Shown in pieces: positions 62,159-64,000 of a stretch of 64,000 nucleotides of DNA (positions within the stretch are counted from its first letter, which is position 1; every line of letters begins with the position of its first letter). The position numbers and the translations under genes are program-made. The notes beneath the pieces are model-generated. The model saw only the letters and a list, made by a program, of their open reading frames with translations, searched no databases and was not told the origin of the DNA. Origin of the DNA: an uncultured Dialister sp. (GTDB taxonomy: Bacteria > Bacillota > Negativicutes > Veillonellales > Dialisteraceae). The DNA is taken from the NCBI GenBank assembly GCA_902462205.1, contig CABQAR010000006.1, positions 1-64,000 on the forward strand, read 5' to 3'.

Positions 62159-63223
62159 ATGAAAAAACTCTTTTCACTCTTCATCCTCAGCCTCTTTTTC
62201 CTCGTCACGGGCTGCGGTACTTCTGCTCCGAGCACGCCAAAAGGCGGGCAGGATAAGGAACAGGTGCTGAACCTTTTCAGCTGGGCGGACAATTTCTCGC
62301 CGGAAGTCCTTGCGGATTTCGAAAAGAAATACAACTGCAAAATCAACTACGACGTATTTGCCAACAACGAAGAACTCCTCGCCAAGATACAGGCGGGCGG
62401 TTCCGCGTATGACGTCATCCAACCGTCAGACTACATGGTGGCCACCATGCTTAAACTGAACCTGCTGGAAGATCTGGACAAGAGCAAGATTCCCAATGCG
62501 TCCAACCTGATCTCCTCCCTGCAGAATCCGCCCTATGACAAGGACGGAAAACATTCCGTCGTGTACACATGGGGCGTCACAGGCATCGCCTACAACACGA
62601 AATATGTGAAAGAAGCGCCATCCTCATGGAATGATCTGTGGAACGACCAGTACAAGGGCAGAGTCATCCTTCTGAACGACAGCCGCGAAGTCATCGGCAT
62701 GGCGCTCAAGAAAAACGGCTACTCCGTCAATTCCACCAGCCAGACGGAAATCGACAAGGCCGTCGGTGATCTCCATCAACTGACGCCGAACCTGCTTGCT
62801 TTCGACACAGACACCATCAAGCAGAAATTCATCGCTGAAGAAGCATGGATCGGCACCATGTGGTCCGGTGACGCCTCCTTCACCCACAAGGACAATAAAG
62901 ACGTTGCCTTCGTCATCCCGAAAGAAGGCGCCGTCATCTGGGCAGACACCTTCGCCATCCCGAAGGGCGCCAAACATAAGGAACTGGCGGAGAAATTCAT
63001 CAACTACCTCTACGATCCGCAGGTCAGCGCCAAAAATTACGAATATATCGGCTACAATGACCCGAATGCCAAAGCAGAGAGCTATCACACGGAAGAATAC
63101 AACAACGATCCCATGCTGAAAGCGGCCAGAGACTACATCACGAAGGGCGAATGGATAGAAGACATCGGTGAAGCCCTCACCATGTACGACAGAGCCTGGA
63201 CAGAACTGAAAATAGGGAAATAA
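62159..63223 (+). CDS. potD: Spermidine/putrescine-binding lipoprotein
   Basis: A 354-residue polyamine-binding protein with lipid Cys 19 (LVTGC). Family blocks are LNLFSWADNFSPEVLADFEK, AYDVIQPSDYMVATM, YTWGVTGIAYNTKYV and the ligand Asp region MWSGDASFTH. ATG 62159 has GGGGGG upstream. It is separated from potC by repeat block I, and repeat block J of opposite orientation follows it. Substrate preference, putrescine or spermidine, is not predictable by eye. Confidence 0.92.
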   Translation: MKKLFSLFILSLFFLVTGCGTSAPSTPKGGQDKEQVLNLFSWADNFSPEVLADFEKKYNCKINYDVFANNEELLAKIQAGGSAYDVIQPSDYMVATMLKLNLLEDLDKSKIPNASNLISSLQNPPYDKDGKHSVVYTWGVTGIAYNTKYVKEAPSSWNDLWNDQYKGRVILLNDSREVIGMALKKNGYSVNSTSQTEIDKAVGDLHQLTPNLLAFDTDTIKQKFIAEEAWIGTMWSGDASFTHKDNKDVAFVIPKEGAVIWADTFAIPKGAKHKELAEKFINYLYDPQVSAKNYEYIGYNDPNAKAESYHTEEYNNDPMLKAARDYITKGEWIEDIGEALTMYDRAWTELKIGK

Positions 63224-63228
63224 AAAAG

Positions 63229-63260
63229 AACCGGATACCGCTTCAGGCATCCGGTTTTTG
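63229..63260 (+). terminator. Terminator after potD
   Basis: AACCGGAT pairs with ATCCGGTT followed by TTTGT. Confidence 0.8.
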
Positions 63261-63335
63261 TATATCCTTAGTTATTAATTATTTTGCTGGTTACTGATAT
63301 TCAGATTCAAGTCTCCCCGTAACAGTACGGCCTTT

Positions 63336-63656
63336 TTGTCCCCTCTCGACTTCCCGTAAGAAATCACCCGTCAGTCCTACGGACTGCCACCCTCTTCTAA
63401 AGAAGAGATCTTGCTTATTTTCTATTTTTCCCTCTACCCTTTGCCAGATCCTTACCGCTCTCTTCAGTCGGATATGGCGTTTCAGACACTTTTACAGCGT
63501 CGCTTCGCTCCTCGAAAAGTGCTTCACTTGCCATCGCTACGCTCAAGGATGACGGCAAGTATTTATTGTCTATATAATTATGCCGCTATATATTTTGTTG
63601 CGGCGCACCTCCATTCCTCATTCCTAATTCCAAATTCCTAATTCCAAATTCCTAAT
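63336..63656 (+). repeat. Composite repeat block J (delta-epsilon-beta-gamma)
   Basis: Delta (63340-63413) has the hairpin CAGTCC-TAC-GGACTG (63372-63386). Epsilon lies at 63436-63560, beta at 63581-63605 and gamma heptamers at 63613-63656. The stretch between epsilon and beta (about 63560-63582) is the reverse complement of the matching part of block I, and like block I it lacks alpha. Confidence 0.88.
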
Positions 63657-63657
63657 T

Positions 63658-63694
63658 TAAAAGAACGCCCCCTTTCGGAAAGGCGTTCTTTCTT
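63658..63694 (-). terminator. Terminator of the gene at the right edge
   Basis: AAAGAACGCC pairs with GGCGTTCTTT and is followed by TTT on the minus strand. Confidence 0.8.
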
Positions 63695-63702
63695 TTTATT
63701 TC

Positions 63703-64000
63703 TTAAATCTGGCCCATGAATTTCAGGATGAGCTGGGCGATGACGGCTGAACCTATGTAGGTGCCTACGAAAACGACTACGCTGACGAGCACGATGCGCC
63801 AGCTGCTTTCTACGAATACGTCAAGGTCCTTGCATATTGCGATGCCTGCGTACGCCAGGATCGGGGTGCAGAGCTGCAGGAAGCCTACGTGCTTTACGGA
63901 AGCATTGATGAAATCCGCGCCGGGGAATCCCGGATAGGTCAGGATACATCCGATGGTGACGATGTATGCCGCGCCGGGGATATGGCCGGGAAGCACGCGG
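63703..64000 (-). CDS. Integral membrane protein, C-terminal fragment
   Basis: An open frame runs off the right edge on the minus strand. The visible ~97 residues contain two or three hydrophobic helices (GAAYIVTIGCILTYPGF, LQLCTPILAYAGIAI, IVLVSVVVFVGTYIGSAVIA) and end LKFMGQI. The Met at 63996 is probably internal. The family is not recognised with confidence; a transporter-like protein is likely. A terminator follows the stop. Confidence 0.6.
   Translation of the reverse strand, partial: RVLPGHIPGAAYIVTIGCILTYPGFPGADFINASVKHVGFLQLCTPILAYAGIAICKDLDVFVESSWRIVLVSVVVFVGTYIGSAVIAQLILKFMGQI

Overview
The window looks like chromosome of a diderm Firmicute of the class Negativicutes, most likely Dialister or a close relative. 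This is an inference from gene content: Gram-positive-style T-box leaders and AGGAGG ribosome sites occur together with outer-membrane functions (an MlaD/MCE protein, an AsmA-like protein, an RND efflux pump, periplasmic nucleotide enzymes), a sodium-pump decarboxylase beta subunit and fold-type-I ornithine decarboxylase. There is no prophage, transposase, CRISPR array or recognisable defence system.

Layout. 1-5 kb: end of lysS, ornithine decarboxylase, and a thioesterase / 49-residue membrane protein / OadB-type Na+ pump cluster. 5-9 kb: aldo/keto reductase, LysR regulator, tRNA-Arg(CCT), SAP-domain protein, HAD phosphatase. 9.5-12.3 kb: exported 5'-nucleotidase and nucleoside hydrolase. 12.6-18.2 kb: pilC, pilT, pilB and pyruvate kinase. 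18.5-22.8 kb: RND adaptor and pump. 23-30 kb: mlaD, a class II glutamine amidotransferase, a DUF3298 protein, crcB, rsmG, a lipoprotein flavodoxin and mnmG. 30-34 kb: a troABCD-type Mn/Zn ABC transporter lying between mnmG and mnmE. 36-41 kb: uridine phosphorylase, ClC channel, MBL hydrolase. 40.9-46.3 kb: a T-box-controlled PEP-mutase/isocitrate-lyase family enzyme, pdxK, and a T-box-controlled TRAP transporter. 46.5-49.7 kb: an MntR/TroR-type regulator and a Met T-box followed by two metQ copies. 49.8-55.6 kb: quinone reductase, YigZ, Sel1 protein, 2-oxoacid:ferredoxin oxidoreductase. 56-63 kb: AsmA-like protein and potABC plus potD. 63.7 kb to the end: the end of an unidentified membrane protein.

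Functional threads. Ornithine decarboxylase makes putrescine and potABCD imports polyamines. Exported nucleotidase, exported nucleoside hydrolase and cytosolic uridine phosphorylase form a nucleotide scavenging route. TroABCD and the distant MntR/TroR-type regulator probably form one metal-uptake regulon. Three T-boxes tie transport and metabolism to tRNA charging (Met certain; the other two probably branched-chain amino acids).

The most striking feature is a modular intergenic repeat family: ten blocks totalling about 4.3 kb (roughly 7 % of the window). The modules keep a fixed order. They consist of paired hairpins, a 25-bp GC-clamped palindrome and two kinds of heptanucleotide tandem repeat. 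Several stems differ between copies by compensatory changes, and the heptamers run up to, or supply, the stop codons of neighbouring genes.
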